This document shows, piece by piece, positions 33,020 through 43,915 of a stretch of 64,000 bases of DNA. A model generated the notes under the pieces. The model was not told the DNA's origin. It saw only the letters and a list, made by a program, of their open reading frames with translations, and ran no database searches. Positions within the stretch are counted from its first letter, which is position 1, and the number at the start of each line of letters is the position of its first letter. Position numbers and translations under genes: made by a program. The DNA lies in assembly GCA_030998225.1 (NCBI GenBank), contig JAPYXD010000555.1, positions 5,022,001 through 5,086,000 of the forward strand, in the 5' to 3' direction. This DNA comes from Diplolepis rosae (Eukaryota > Arthropoda > Insecta > Hymenoptera > Diplolepididae).

Positions 33020-34005
33020 TTAGACCCCTCTAGAGGCAGACAAAAATAGGTATATTTGTTGCTTTTTTCCAGCGAAACCATGAAATAAATCGAGATTACT
33101 AAATAGAGTGATCATTATACACATAGTTGACCGTATAAAATAATTCTTTTAAAGCGATAGATGTTAAAATGGTGACTGCAGCATTTTTCCGATTACGCCT
33201 TTATTTCTGGAAGGTCTACGACCGGACAAACTACTCCAGTAATTTTTGAGTCATAATGAGTCACTATGGAGTTTTCTTGATTACACATAAGAATAGCTAA
33301 AGAAGTACACGGAGAAAATGCATTTGTGAAAATTTAATCAAAAGTTGAGTAAAGCTGGGACATAGTGGCTTTTGAAGAAAATTTAAACTTTTTTGCGTAT
33401 TCATTCAATAAAGAATCATAAAGTTCAATCAACTGTTTTAGAGTTAAGTCAACAGTTGATTAAACTTTATAATTCGTTTTTGAATGAATACGCAACAAAG
33501 TTTAAATTTTCTCCAAAAGCCACTATGTCCCAGCTTTACTCAACTTTTGATTAAATTTTCACAAATGCATTTTCTCCGTGTACGTAAGATTTTTTTATTA
33601 TATCGAATAGTTCCTTTTTTATTAACAATTTTCTGACGATTTTTTATGGAATTTTATACTCTTTTACTTCAGAGTTGTGACATTTGGGCAAAAATCAATA
33701 TATCAAAAAAATCCTACGTAATTTTCTAGCTATTCTTATGTGTGATCGAAAAAACTTCAGTGACTTATCATAACTCAAAAATTACAGGAGCTGTTTGTCC
33801 GGCCGTAGACCTTTCAGAAATAAAGACTTCATCGAAAAAATGCTGTATAATCGCCATTTTGGCAAATATCGCTTTAAAAAACATATTTTGTATAATCAAT
33901 TACACGTATAACAAAAACCCTAGTTTGTAATCTCGATTTATTTCATGGTTTTGCTGGAAGAAAATCACAAAATATGCCTATTTTTGTCTACCTCTAGAGT
34001 AGCCT
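33020..34005. repeat. Foldback in the intron between exons A and B
   Basis: The arms at 33020-33300 and about 33725-34005 are inverted copies (for example ggtctacg(a/g)ccggacaaac and catgaaataaatcgagatta). The spacer contains a separate MITE (33309-33580). Confidence 0.75.
33309..33580. mobile_element. TA-flanked palindromic MITE (272 bp), CACGGAGAAAA ends
   Basis: cacggagaaaatgcatttgt and its perfect inverse at the other end; the arms pair almost throughout. TA lies on each side (33307-33308 and 33581-33582). It is nested in the foldback of the host-gene intron. Confidence 0.8.
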
Positions 34006-34202
34006 AGCTCCTTGGTCCAATTTCGAAATTTTCCACTAGAACCAATATGTTAGTCTGGGTGAATATAAGAAACAATTAGATATACAGTAAAGTTTATTAC
34101 TCCTTTTTCTGGTTATGTTATACCCATTGTTATACTGTATTTTTTGCGCAATACTATTGTAAAGCCCAGGGAAATCATTCAAGAGCGTTTTTCTATACTC
34201 AC

Positions 34203-34374
34203 AGAAAACAATGACATGCCCGTTGGTATGATTCTGTTGCCTGGGTAGACAAAATTTAATGATAGATATCCGTTTGTGAGAAGTTCCACAATGGAAGCAC
34301 CCTGTTCACGTCTTGTTAATCGAGCCATAACAGTATACGAAGGCTCTTGAGAATTTGTTACGTTTCGGATATGT
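34203..34374 (-). CDS. Unrecognised host gene, exon A
   Basis: Acceptor TTAATTACAG, donor TTTTCT/GTGAGT. It encodes HIRNVTNSQEPSYTVMARLT ... GASIVELLTNGYLSLNFVYP ... IIPTGMSLFS and joins exon B in phase 0. The frame, both splice sites and the varied residue composition look like a real exon. I do not recognise the family. The exon starts one base into a codon, so another exon precedes it. Confidence 0.65.
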
Positions 34375-34640
34375 CTGTAATTAATATACAAAGCTACATG
34401 TAAACATATGTTACGGCAATTTTTATATTAATAAATGAATTTACTCTATATTCTTCAACAATCATCGTTATATTTTTTTACTGCGGAAATCTAAGAGCTT
34501 TCCATTAGCAGAGTTTATGGATTCAAATCCAAAAATGTGTTCTTTACATATGAATAAGTAGAAAACTACTAATTAGAATAGTACAAAAACTTTTATTAAT
34601 TTACTTTCTTAATATTTCCATTAGCTACTAATTTGATTAA

Positions 34641-35699
34641 AAAAAAAAAAAATTTCTGAGATTTATCGGCAATTCCGTTTTTGGGGGCGAAATCTATTTT
34701 TTCAATTATTCGCGAGAACTTTTTTTTCAATTGTCTATAACTTCGTCAAAAATAGACTGATTGTAACAATGTTGACTTTTAAATGTTTGTAATAACTTGC
34801 ACCACCGAATACAGTTATAAACAATCGCTTGCCGATTGTTATTAATTTTTTATTTAGGAATAAACAAAAATTGCAATTTTTTATTGAAATTCAATAACTC
34901 GAAAAGTGTTTTTATTTTCTCTCAAACTTTTTTCGCATCAAAAAGACACGATGAGTTTCAATTTTATTGAATATCTAGTAGCTGAAATTTTTTGTATCCA
35001 AGTTATGATTTTTTGAAGAAAAAAATCGTTTTCTTCGTAAAAACGTGGACTGCACAATGAATATCAACTTTATATATTCAACTTGTATTGTATAACGATG
35101 TATAGTTGTCCTTTACGATTATATTGTGAAACTCTAAATATCCCAAAAAATTTTTACACAGTCTTTTTGACAAATTGACTGTGCTTAGATATGATCTATC
35201 AAATGTTTTCAACTCAACGACGAATTTCATTAAACGCTTTTTCCGTATGCAATACAAGTTAAACATATAAAGTTGATATTCATTGTGCAGTCCACGTTTT
35301 TACGAAGAAAACGATTTTTTTTCTTCAAAAAAATCATAACTCGGATACAAAAAATTCCAGCTACTAGATATTCAGTAAAATTGAAACTCATCGTGTCTTT
35401 TTGATGCGAAAAAAGTTCGAGAGAAAAAAAAAAACACTTTTCGAGATATTGAATTTCAAAAAAAAATTGCAATTCTTGTTTATTGCTAAATAAAAAATTA
35501 ATAACAATTGGCAAGCGATTGTTTATAACTGTATTCGGTGGTGCAAGTTTTATAATCATTTAGAAGCCAAAATTGTTACAATCAGTCTATTTTTGACGAA
35601 GTTATAGACAATTGAAAAAAAAGTTCTCGCGAATAATTGAAAAAATAGATTTCGACCCCAAAAACAGAATTGCCGATAAATCTCAGAAAAATTTTTTTT
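34641..35699. repeat. Long foldback (1.06 kb)
   Basis: The arms start aaatttctgagatttatcgg and end with its inverse at 35675-35699. Homology is near-continuous to the centre near 35170 (for example gactgcacaatgaatatcaa and its inverse). Several frames open in the arms but they mirror each other. Confidence 0.8.
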
Positions 35700-35857
35700 C
35701 GACCCAAAATAAAATACGTGTCTCATTATTTCAATCAAAGAGCAACATATTTGAGTTTCGTTAAAAAATAAATTCGTGTCCCGAATGGACCGGTTGAATT
35801 GAGACGGAAAGCATCTAAATGATATGCTCCCAAAACCTGAATCATTGAACTTCTTAC

Positions 35858-36039
35858 TGATTGAAAAAAATGCTATTCAATTTAGAATTCCTGCTAAAAG
35901 CATGTATATCATTGATTCAAATCAATATGTTATAGAATAGATAGCATATGTATTAGTTTTATTGGCATATTTTTTGTAACTAATAATATATATGCTTTTG
36001 GTAGAAATTCTATAGATTGAATAGCATTTTTTTCTCAGT
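35858..36039. mobile_element. Small MITE, CACTGAGAAAAA ends
   Basis: The right end is the inverse of cactgagaaaaaaatgctat. The left end is a slightly damaged inverse copy (ctgattgaaaaaaatgctat). TA on both sides. The arms pair through attc(a)atagaat. Confidence 0.6.
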
Positions 36040-36827
36040 GTAGGTATTGATTTACCTAAGATTTCAATTTTTCACACTCTTAAAAGCATTTGATACTTAG
36101 GAAAATAGAATTTTTTTTTGATTTATGGTTTTTATATGTTTTTGTTTAAAATACATAGAATTTTGTTTTCAACATTTGCGAAATGGTAAAAAAGATAAAA
36201 ACAAACATAACAAAAAATGAATAAATAAACAAACAAAATAAAACATAGATAGACAACTTCTTGTTCACAAAATGAAAGAAGTTTAATTTTAGTAAAACTT
36301 ATCGGAATTTTTTTTTCCATTCTCAAATATAAATATAATCTATCTACTTTCGTTTTCATTTTCTTTACCATTTTCTAAATATTGAAAACAACATTTTATG
36401 TATTTTGTACACAAATATGTGGAAACTGGACCAAGTGCACGAATTTGCTTCTCTCCTCAAGTATCACATGCCTTTAATTAATTACATGTGTAAATTTTTG
36501 TCGAGGGCTATACCATACTTATCTAGTAGCCACGCTTCTAAAAATAATTTAATTTATAGAATCCGATTGATCCAATTGATTTGATTAAGAAACACCATCG
36601 AGACCGATTCATTTAATCAGATTCAATCGGTGCTTTACACATGAACAAACGGTTAAATCCAATTAGACAAATCGGTTTCGAAGATGTTCTTCATTTGGGT
36701 CAATTGAGCTCAATCGTATTTTCTTAATTATCTTTAGAAGGGCACCTAATACTGAATTTCGTACTCAATTATTATGTGGTCAATCAAGATTGTGGAAAAC
36801 TGAAACTGTGAACAAATTATATAATAC

Positions 36828-36867
36828 CTGTCCTTCATTATACGCGTAGAAACCATAAGCCTTAAAT
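36828..36867 (-). CDS. Possible 40-bp exon of the unrecognised gene
   Basis: Acceptor TTCTGTGGTTTAG and donor GACAG/GTATTA bracket 40 bp. One frame reads FKAYGFYAYNEGQ, which looks protein-like. The frame that joins exon A directly reads LRLMVSTRIMKD. I cannot decide between them, and the whole call may be chance. Confidence 0.25.
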
Positions 36868-36903
36868 CTAAACCACAGAAATAAAGCACAATGAGAGATT
36901 TTA

Positions 36904-38190
36904 CCAGGGGTTTTAGTTGAAATTTGCCGGTTTTACTCATAGATGTCGTTAGAGATATGTATACATTTCTATGATTTGGCATCCATGTCATATTTTTCTA
37001 TGGACAATAACCTTCAAAAATACACAATTACATTCTGCCAAAATAATATCACCATAGTTGTTTACCTCAGTGAATATGTCGAGTTTCGTTCCAAGTAAAT
37101 CGCATATGCGGCATTCGTTGCTTTTCTTATTTCATCAAAAGAAAAAAGCAGTTGAAGCTCATCGATTGCTAGTAGAAAATTATGGTGAACATGCTCCAGT
37201 GATTAGAACATGTAAGACATGGTTTCGTCAATTTAAAAGTGGAGATTTCGATTTAACAGACAATGAACATCCTTCTGCAGCGAAAAAATTCGAAGACGAG
37301 GAATTGCAGGCGTTATTGGATGAAGACCCAACCCAATCGCAACAACAGTTGGCACAAACACTAAATGTGACCCGAGGAGCAATTTGCCAACGTTCAAAAG
37401 CCATGGGAAAAATCCAAAAGTATGGAAAATGGGTACCACACCAACTGAACGATAGAAAAATCGAAAATCGTAAAACCATTTGTGAAATGCTACTTCAACG
37501 GTTCGAAAGGAAATCTTTTCTGCATCGAATTGTCACGGGGGACGAAAAATGGATTTATTTCGAGAACCCGAAGCGGAAAAAATCATGGCTTTCACCTGGT
37601 GAGGTCGGCCCATCGACTCCAAGGCCAAATGGCTTTCGCCGTAAGACAATACTCTGTGTTTGGTGGAACCAGTGTGGTGTGGTGTACTTCGAGTTATTAA
37701 AACCTGGTGAGACGGTGAATACGGATCGCTACCGACAAAAAATTATCAATTTGAATCATGCGTTGATCGAAAAACGGCCAGAATGGGCCCGAAGACATGG
37801 CAAAGTTATCCTACAACATGACAACGCACCGTCTCATACCGCTAAAGTGGTGAAGAACACATTAAAAGCATTGAATTGGGAAATATTATCGCACCCGCCG
37901 TACTCTCCAGACCTCGCCCCGTCCGGCTATCACCTTTTCGCATCGATGAGACACTCACTCGCAGAGCAGCGCTTCGCCAATTTTGAAGAAGTCGAAAAAT
38001 GGCTCGTCGAATGGTTTGCCTTGAAAGAGAAAAAGGTTTTTTGGAATGGTATCCATGATTTGCCTGAAAGATTGGCAAAATGTGGAGAATCCAATGGTCA
38101 ATACTTTGAATTAAAATTTTTTGAGATTCCCTTGAGAATTAAGTGTTTTCTTGTTTGAGAAAACCGGCAAACTTCAACTAACACCCCTGG
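36904..38190. mobile_element. Mariner element (1287 bp), nearly intact
   Basis: About 31-bp terminal inverted repeats starting ccaggggt(t/g)ttagttgaa, flanked by TA at 36902-36903 and 38191-38192. The length is that of a full mariner, and one long transposase frame runs almost end to end. The right TA is shared with the next MITE. Confidence 0.92.
37058..38158 (+). CDS. Mariner transposase, intact frame, third catalytic Asp replaced by Gly
   Basis: 366 codons; the family start is probably the internal Met at 37076 (MSSFVPSKSH...). It has the paired helix-turn-helix region, the WVPHQL linker motif, VTGDEKWIYF (first Asp), ILQHDNAPSHTA (second Asp) and PYSPDLAPSGYHLF. Counting 34 residues after the second Asp lands on that Gly, where mariners have Asp (PSDYHLF). 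The codon is GGC, one change from GAC. The usual end GQYF is followed by about 16 extra residues. No frameshift or stop is present, so the protein could be made and might bind the ends, but cleavage should fail. Confidence 0.9.
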   Translation: MFTSVNMSSFVPSKSHMRHSLLFLFHQKKKAVEAHRLLVENYGEHAPVIRTCKTWFRQFKSGDFDLTDNEHPSAAKKFEDEELQALLDEDPTQSQQQLAQTLNVTRGAICQRSKAMGKIQKYGKWVPHQLNDRKIENRKTICEMLLQRFERKSFLHRIVTGDEKWIYFENPKRKKSWLSPGEVGPSTPRPNGFRRKTILCVWWNQCGVVYFELLKPGETVNTDRYRQKIINLNHALIEKRPEWARRHGKVILQHDNAPSHTAKVVKNTLKALNWEILSHPPYSPDLAPSGYHLFASMRHSLAEQRFANFEEVEKWLVEWFALKEKKVFWNGIHDLPERLAKCGESNGQYFELKFFEIPLRIKCFLV

Positions 38191-38192
38191 TA

Positions 38193-39244
38193 AGGTGAAT
38201 GTCCCAATTAGCGACAATTTTACTGTCCAAATTTCAAAGTTAATGTTTTCAAAACAAAATTCGACATGTACCAGACATTGATACTTTGATACATTCCTCA
38301 TTATTTTTCAAAAGTCTGGTACTATATTTTTGTTGATCTCTTCATCAACACGATAAATATAAATAATAATAAACCGTTGCTAATTCCTGACGTCAATAGG
38401 AATTATATACTTTTAAAAATGGAGAATCATAGAGGAGGTAAGGAGAATCTTCGTTGCTACTCTTTAAGATCCTCCAAGGTGCAGAAACGGAAATATCTGC
38501 AGGAGAAGAGCATCAACAGAGGATCAAAATTACATTGATTTAAACAGCTAATACGCCTCTTTTGATTCTCTCAAGTCCTCGAAAATGGAGCATCTTAGAG
38601 AATCAATAGAGAATCAATAGTTCGACTCGGGACGTATTAGTGACTAGTTTTTGACCCTAATTACTGACCGCTATCAAATGTAGTTACAATACTATTTACT
38701 GATTGTTAAAATTGATATTCTGTAAATGAATAATTTAGGTAACAAAAATTTACGATAAATTATAAGTGTATGAGTGGTTAAAATAAATTCAAATCCAAGC
38801 AATGATTAATAGTTATTTGGTGGTCACTAATTATTACAAAAAAAACTGTGTTCTTATTAGTGACTCTTATTACAATGGATACACAGTCACTCGCGATGAA
38901 TAATTTCCCAGTGAACAATTCATTTGAAAGTTAGGACGGTGAAATAAAATTTGAATGCAGAAATAATGTTTGTTCAGTCTGTTACTGTCAAAAGATACTG
39001 GATTACTTCAATAACATAAAAATTTTCAATACTTTGATGCAAATGGTCATATTGAAGGACATGCATAAATTTTTTGTACTTTTTACTGACCGGGCTAAAA
39101 AATATTTTTAAAAACTTACCTTTCGAGTAATCGCGATTATTCTCACTTGTATTATATTTAGTACAAACATATCAATTAGTTATCCCGGCGAATAAAAATT
39201 TTAGTCTCCAATTGGTACATGTTTACTAATTGGGACATTCACCT
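38193..39244. mobile_element. TA-flanked MITE (1052 bp)
   Basis: The terminal inverted repeat aggtgaatgtcccaattag (19 bp, perfect) lies at both ends; TA at 38191-38192 and 39245-39246. No frame. It abuts the mariner with a single TA between them. Confidence 0.8.
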
Positions 39245-39246
39245 TA

Positions 39247-40330
39247 TGTAATAAACGAACACAAACATAGCGGTCAAAGCACAAGACCACACATTATATT
39301 CAGGAACTTTAAAGTGTTTTCTCTGTCTTTCTGCCCCTATCCCCAAATTTCAAATTATTCGTGAAAAAAATTTAACTCTGGTTTCACTGACTAAACCAAT
39401 GAAATTTCAATTATTAACAGTTACCCGATTCAGGCTATCCCAACCAATGAGATTTCACTCATTCAGATTCAGAAAGTTAAAAATGTCACTTCATAATTAT
39501 CATTTTTGAAGCAATTTTATAAATTTCTCATGGCAATTATTATATTCATGCAACGGGAACATGTTTTTCGCGAGGGGCTGGTCACTGAGATTTCTTCTGA
39601 CTAACAGATTTTCATTAATCAAAAGTTAGTCGCGAGAAGTCGTAGAGATCCAATCGGCAGTGTTCGTAACTTACTCGGCATTATTCGAAAATCTGTTTTA
39701 AGCATGCGTGAACGATGAACGTTGAACACATGAAGGATGTATTCCAAAGTTAAATTTATGAGAAATATTTATGCCGACTAGTGTGCTGGGGAACTTTTCT
39801 TTTAATATTCACTGTGAGGAAAGAAATTATTATATGATTAAATATTAAAGAGAAATAGAAAACAAAAATGTATAGTATGAGTCGTTGCCAGAAGATTGTA
39901 ATATTCGGGCTACGGTTTGTTTTGTAAATTAAAACATTAAAACCATGTCACTTGAAATAGGTTAGAAGTACTCATTTCAGAGTACAATTGATAAAAAAAT
40001 TACTGATATTTAAATGACTCTTTCTGTCAGTAGCGTATAACCGAGTGCATAACTTTCACTGATATTCATGATGCTTCAATTTTTATGCGTGATTCCTTTA
40101 AAAAGCAACACAGTATTGTTCTATTTTATGGTGAATATGTTATTCGCAAGAAAGTAATAAAATATTTACAAACAACAAAGTTTATGAACTTTTCTACTTA
40201 GACTACTTAAACTACTACTTAATTGGAATAAACTTAAGGTTAAATGAATCAACGAACTTTTTTTTTGATCAAATAAGATTTCATAAAAGAAAATGAGATA
40301 TAAAATATTCTTTTATAGTATAGAAAACAT
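39247..40330. other. No gene recognised
   Basis: AT-rich sequence. I see neither a coding frame nor a clear repeat boundary. Confidence 0.4.
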
Positions 40331-40340
40331 ACAATTGTAC

Positions 40341-40445
40341 AATTTGAAATCTTTCTGTGGAAAAAAAGACGCGCAATCGAAAGACCTGGGCTCGAATCCC
40401 AGCGCTGTCGAAAGCGTCTTTTTCCGCACAGAAAGATTTCAAATT
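40341..40445. repeat. Hairpin repeat with a tRNA T-arm-like core
   Basis: Arms aatttgaaatctttctgtgg and its inverse enclose ctggg-ctcgaat-cccag, a five-base-pair stem with a seven-base loop matching a tRNA T-arm and Pol III B box. A truncated inverted copy lies at 63085-63152 and a partial one at 47884-47930. No complete cloverleaf is visible. Confidence 0.65.
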
Positions 40446-40459
40446 CTTCAAATTTGAAT

Positions 40460-40590
40460 TTAATTTGCATTTATTTGCGATATAAGAGTTTGAAAATGTC
40501 TACGAGGACACCTGTCGGCAACGTATCCTATCTGATGCGCGACTAGTGATTCTCCGATAATGTAGGCAGTGGCAGAAATTTTAAACTCAA
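40460..40590. repeat. Dispersed repeat, copy B
   Basis: Close match to 24885-25015 (gaggacacctgtcggcaacg, tatcctatctga, ctccgataatgtaggcagtg). It follows the T-arm hairpin directly, so the two may form one composite element. Confidence 0.65.
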
Positions 40591-40863
40591 CTAATTTATT
40601 TATTTAATTCTGTTATTAACATTATAGCTTCATTAATTTTTTTACTTCTATCATTATTCATAGTATTCAATAATGCTCTCGATAGACCGAGTTGAACTGA
40701 GTGGAAAGAACTTTTGCCGAATGCTTGAGTGACTGCTATAGCGACTAACTTTTTGAGGAAGTCACTTGGTTGGGAAGACGGTAAATCAAAAAGCAGGTTC
40801 GTTCTTCCTACGGCAATCACTGTTAGTCTGACTGCCTGACATTTCAGTGACCAGCCACTCGGT

Positions 40864-41080
40864 TTTTCGCGTCATTCCGGGACTGTTTGATAATAATAGC
40901 AAATCGGGGAATATTTGCGGTGGGAATTTTTACCGTACTTGGACGGTAAAACTGACTTTACCAGTGCTTATGCATGCGCAGTTCATGAGTTTTACCGTCG
41001 AAGTAGGGTAAAAATCCCCACCCCGCATATTCCTCGATTTCCTAATGTTATACCAAATACTCCCGGAATGACGCGAAAAG
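40864..41080. repeat. Palindromic MITE
   Basis: tttcgcgtcattccgggact on the left and its inverse (tcccggaatgacgcgaaaa) on the right, with arms that also share ggtgggaatttttaccgtac-type blocks. The loop contains tgcatgcgca. Confidence 0.75.
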
Positions 41081-41331
41081 GTCCTTCCCTTATGTCCAAT
41101 ATATTGGGTTGGCAACAAAGTCATTTCGTTTCTTTTCATGATTTTCAAAGCAAGTTCATTAATACAAATAACAAACATTAATCAATTATGTATTAACCAT
41201 TTTCTTCGATGACCTTTTGCCATCTTTCAGTCAGCTTTATATGGTCATTTCCAATGGTTTTGAATTGAACGGAATAAATGATAATCGGATGGTGTAAGGT
41301 CAGGACTATACGGTGAATAAAGCATCACTTC

Positions 41332-42043
41332 CACAGCGCGGCCACTACCATGTATTTTAGGAGGGTACTTAAAAAAGTGAAAATGAGCATCGGCGCCGCC
41401 AAGTTTTGATAGCAACTAATATCAATGCAAACGAAACCCCCGTCCCCCCAACCCGATGTATTCTAAAGAGCGGAAAATTTTGAAATATATTGCATGAAAT
41501 CCATTTCATACATTTAAATTATTCAAAGTTGAAAATAATTTGTGGAAGAATAAAAATACAAGAATTTTGAAATATGAATCACAATGAACAGTTAAATACT
41601 GTACTATTACACGGAGAAAAATAGTTGAAGTAATTTTATTAAACTCTGTCGATTAAACTTGGGACTTAAGAACATTTGAACATTTATTAAATCCTAGTCG
41701 GGTAAAATGAATTTGATAAATACCTAATTTACCCAAAGTGAACATCAATAAGCGTTACATAGGAAATAGTAAGGAGTTGAGTAAAACGTTGTTAACGACA
41801 GGACATCAGAATGCGTCAGTGGGTTAACCTGAAATGTATAAATATATCACCGACGTTTGAGGTGCTTCGAACGGTAGTTGAGTAAAATGAGCATCGGCTG
41901 TATTATTTCAACTGGCAATGATATGGTTGCTATGGTTACAACAGTTTAAAAATTACATCGGTAGCGACAGTAGCGCCACCACTTGTTGATAGCAAACATT
42001 ATAATTCGTTCCCCTTGTCTCCTATATGAGAGGACCCACTGTG
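41332..42043. mobile_element. hAT-type MITE (712 bp) inside the mariner relic
   Basis: The ends are CACAG(C/T)G(C/G)G(G/T)cc inverted repeats. An 8-bp direct repeat atcacttc lies at 41324-41331 and 42044-42051. The mariner reading (W-E-V block) resumes across the repeat. A terminal fragment of the same family is at 24005-24088. Confidence 0.75.
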
Positions 42044-42522
42044 ATCACTTCCCAGTCTCACTCCAATAATTTTTTGGGGGTGACCATAGATGTATGTGGT
42101 CTGGCGTTATCTTGATATGAAGATGACGCCTTTACGAGTTCCCAGTTCTGGCCGCTTTTCCTTGATTTCTTTGTCCAATTTCATTAGCTAGCGACAGTAA
42201 ACATTCGAATTAATAGTTTGGTTCCTTTGGAGCAGCTCATAATAAACAATATCTTTGAGATCCCCCAAACCTTCTTTTGATGAATATCAGCTTTTGATGT
42301 CGATTGTGCAGGCTCATGTCGCTTGTTCCATGATCTTTTTTGCACGACGTTATCGTAAACAAGCCATTTTTTATCGCCCGTTATGATTCGTTTAAAGAAT
42401 GGATCGGTATTGTTACGTTTCAGCACTAAATCGCAAATAGAAATTCGTTTGGTGCGTTGAATTTCGTTCAATTTGTGAGGAACCCAAATATCGAGCTTAT
42501 TAACGTAACCAAGTTGTTTTAA

Positions 42523-43244
42523 GGTAGTTCGTTCACGAAAATTAGACCTCAGACAAAAATAGATAATTTTGCTTTCAAGAATAGCAATATTATTACTAAA
42601 GGACTAATTTGAAAGAGAAAAGATTATTTTTCATGAAAAAAATTTGAAACACAAAAAAATAATTTTATTAATAAATTTTATTTTTGCCCAAACTTATTTT
42701 CTTATCGCTTCGAGCCAAATTTTTAAAAATGATGCGATTCTAATAAATAACAGTTCATTTTTTTGGGAAAAAGATTCTCTACAACATGACCGTTTCCTAT
42801 TTTTGAGAATGAATTCTTTAATGGCTGAAATCATAAAAAAACAATTTTTCAAAACAAAATTTTTATAAACAAATTGCTGAATTTAATAATAATAAATTTA
42901 GTTCCAAAAGTAGGAAACGGTTATGTTGTAGAAAATCTTTTTACTAAAATTTATTTATTTATTTTATTATTATTTATTATTATTATTATTTATATTTATT
43001 TTATTTATTTATTTCCTAAAATTTATTAGAATCGCATCATTTTTAAAAATTTGGCTCGAAGCGATAAAGAAATAAGTTTGGGCAAAAATAAAATTTATTA
43101 ATAAAATTTTTTTTGTGTTTCAAATTTTTGTCATGAAAAATAATCTTTTTTCTTTCAAATTAGCCCTTCAATAATAATATTGCTATTCTTGAAAGCAAAA
43201 TTATCTATTTTTGTTTGAAGTTTAACTTTTGTGAACGAACTACC
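42523..43244. mobile_element. TTAA-flanked palindrome (722 bp) inside the mariner relic
   Basis: ggtagttcgttcac and its inverse at the ends; TTAA at 42519-42522 and 43245-43248. The arms are near-identical inverted copies for over 250 bp. An attattattattta-type simple repeat sits on the right arm at about 42955-43010. Confidence 0.85.
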
Positions 43245-43763
43245 TTAAATGTCTTTGAACGAATGTATGTGATATGTTAAGCTTTTCTGCGATCTTTCGT
43301 GTCGTACTACGCCGGTTATTTCCTATCACTGCTTTTATTTTGTTTTTGTCAACTTCAATTGGGGGTTCAGAGCGTGGTGCATCTTTGAGGTCAAAATCTC
43401 CGGAACAAAAACGAGCAAACCAATTCTGGCAATGGCGTCCTGATAATGATTTTTCACCATATACATCATATAACTTTTCTCGAGCTTGCACTGTGTTTTT
43501 ACCTTATCAATGCAAAACAATAAATAAACAACAAAACTTGAAACTTTTTTTTTACTGAATAATCTATGAAACGTCAGCTGTCAAATACCATGTATGGTCT
43601 GAATTTTGCAATGGAGAAGAACGACTTCGTACGACTAAAGTCATCTAGCGGAAAAAAGCGAAATGAGTTTGTTGCCAACCCAATACTTTTTATAACTAAA
43701 TATATTATGTATCATGTAATTACTGATCCGATAAAACTTCCATGGCCGTTACACCGTTGATTG

Positions 43764-43915
43764 GTGATATCATGCATCCAATACCTATACGATAGAAATT
43801 TCTATTGACATATGTTCCCAAGGTAACTATATATTTTAATTCATTTTCCTTTAGAGCTTTGTAGGTTGGTTGTTGCCCACTTATTGGCATCATTTTACTT
43901 TCGAGAAATGAAGAA
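43764..43915 (-). CDS. Possible exon, serine-protease-like
   Basis: Acceptor TTTGTTACAG then PNSSFLESKMMPISGQQPTY, KALKENELKYIVTLGTYVN and RNFYRIGIGCMISPINGVTA. The (Y)IVTLGTYVN...GCMISP run recalls the start of a trypsin-fold domain, where G-x-x-I-S-P follows strand 3. The right-hand mariner end is only 80 bp away and no downstream exon was found. The family assignment is weak. Confidence 0.3.

Larger units (their letters stand above)
41194..43520 (-). pseudogene. Mariner transposase (irritans-like), multiply broken
   Basis: The N-terminal part reads MQAREKLYDVYGEKSLSGRH CQNWFARFCSGDFDLKDA ... IAEKLNISHTFVQRHLR. Beyond the TTAA insert come RISICDLVLKRNNTDPFFKR IITGDKKWLVYDNV ... KAEIHQ-like and YYELLQRNQTINSNVY blocks in shifting frames, then QDNARPHTS. 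Beyond the hAT insert is YSPDLTPSDYHLFRSIQNHW and LTERW-like text ending at about 41194. Several frameshifts, stops and an internal deletion are present. Confidence 0.85.
41104..43683. mobile_element. Mariner relic (2580 bp) with two nested insertions
   Basis: The ends ttgggttggcaacaaa(g/c)t and the inverse are flanked by TA at 41102-41103 and 43684-43685. The coding strand is minus. A 712-bp hAT-type MITE and a 722-bp TTAA palindrome interrupt the transposase, doubling the length of a normal 1.3-kb mariner. Confidence 0.88.

Noticed and set aside
34860..35740. Frames of 60-109 codons on the minus strand
   Set aside because: They fall in the arms of the 34641-35699 foldback and are Phe/Lys/Ile-rich translations of AT-rich repeat.
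41104..43683. Two separate mariners
   Set aside because: One pair of ends and one TA duplication; the apparent break is due to two nested insertions.
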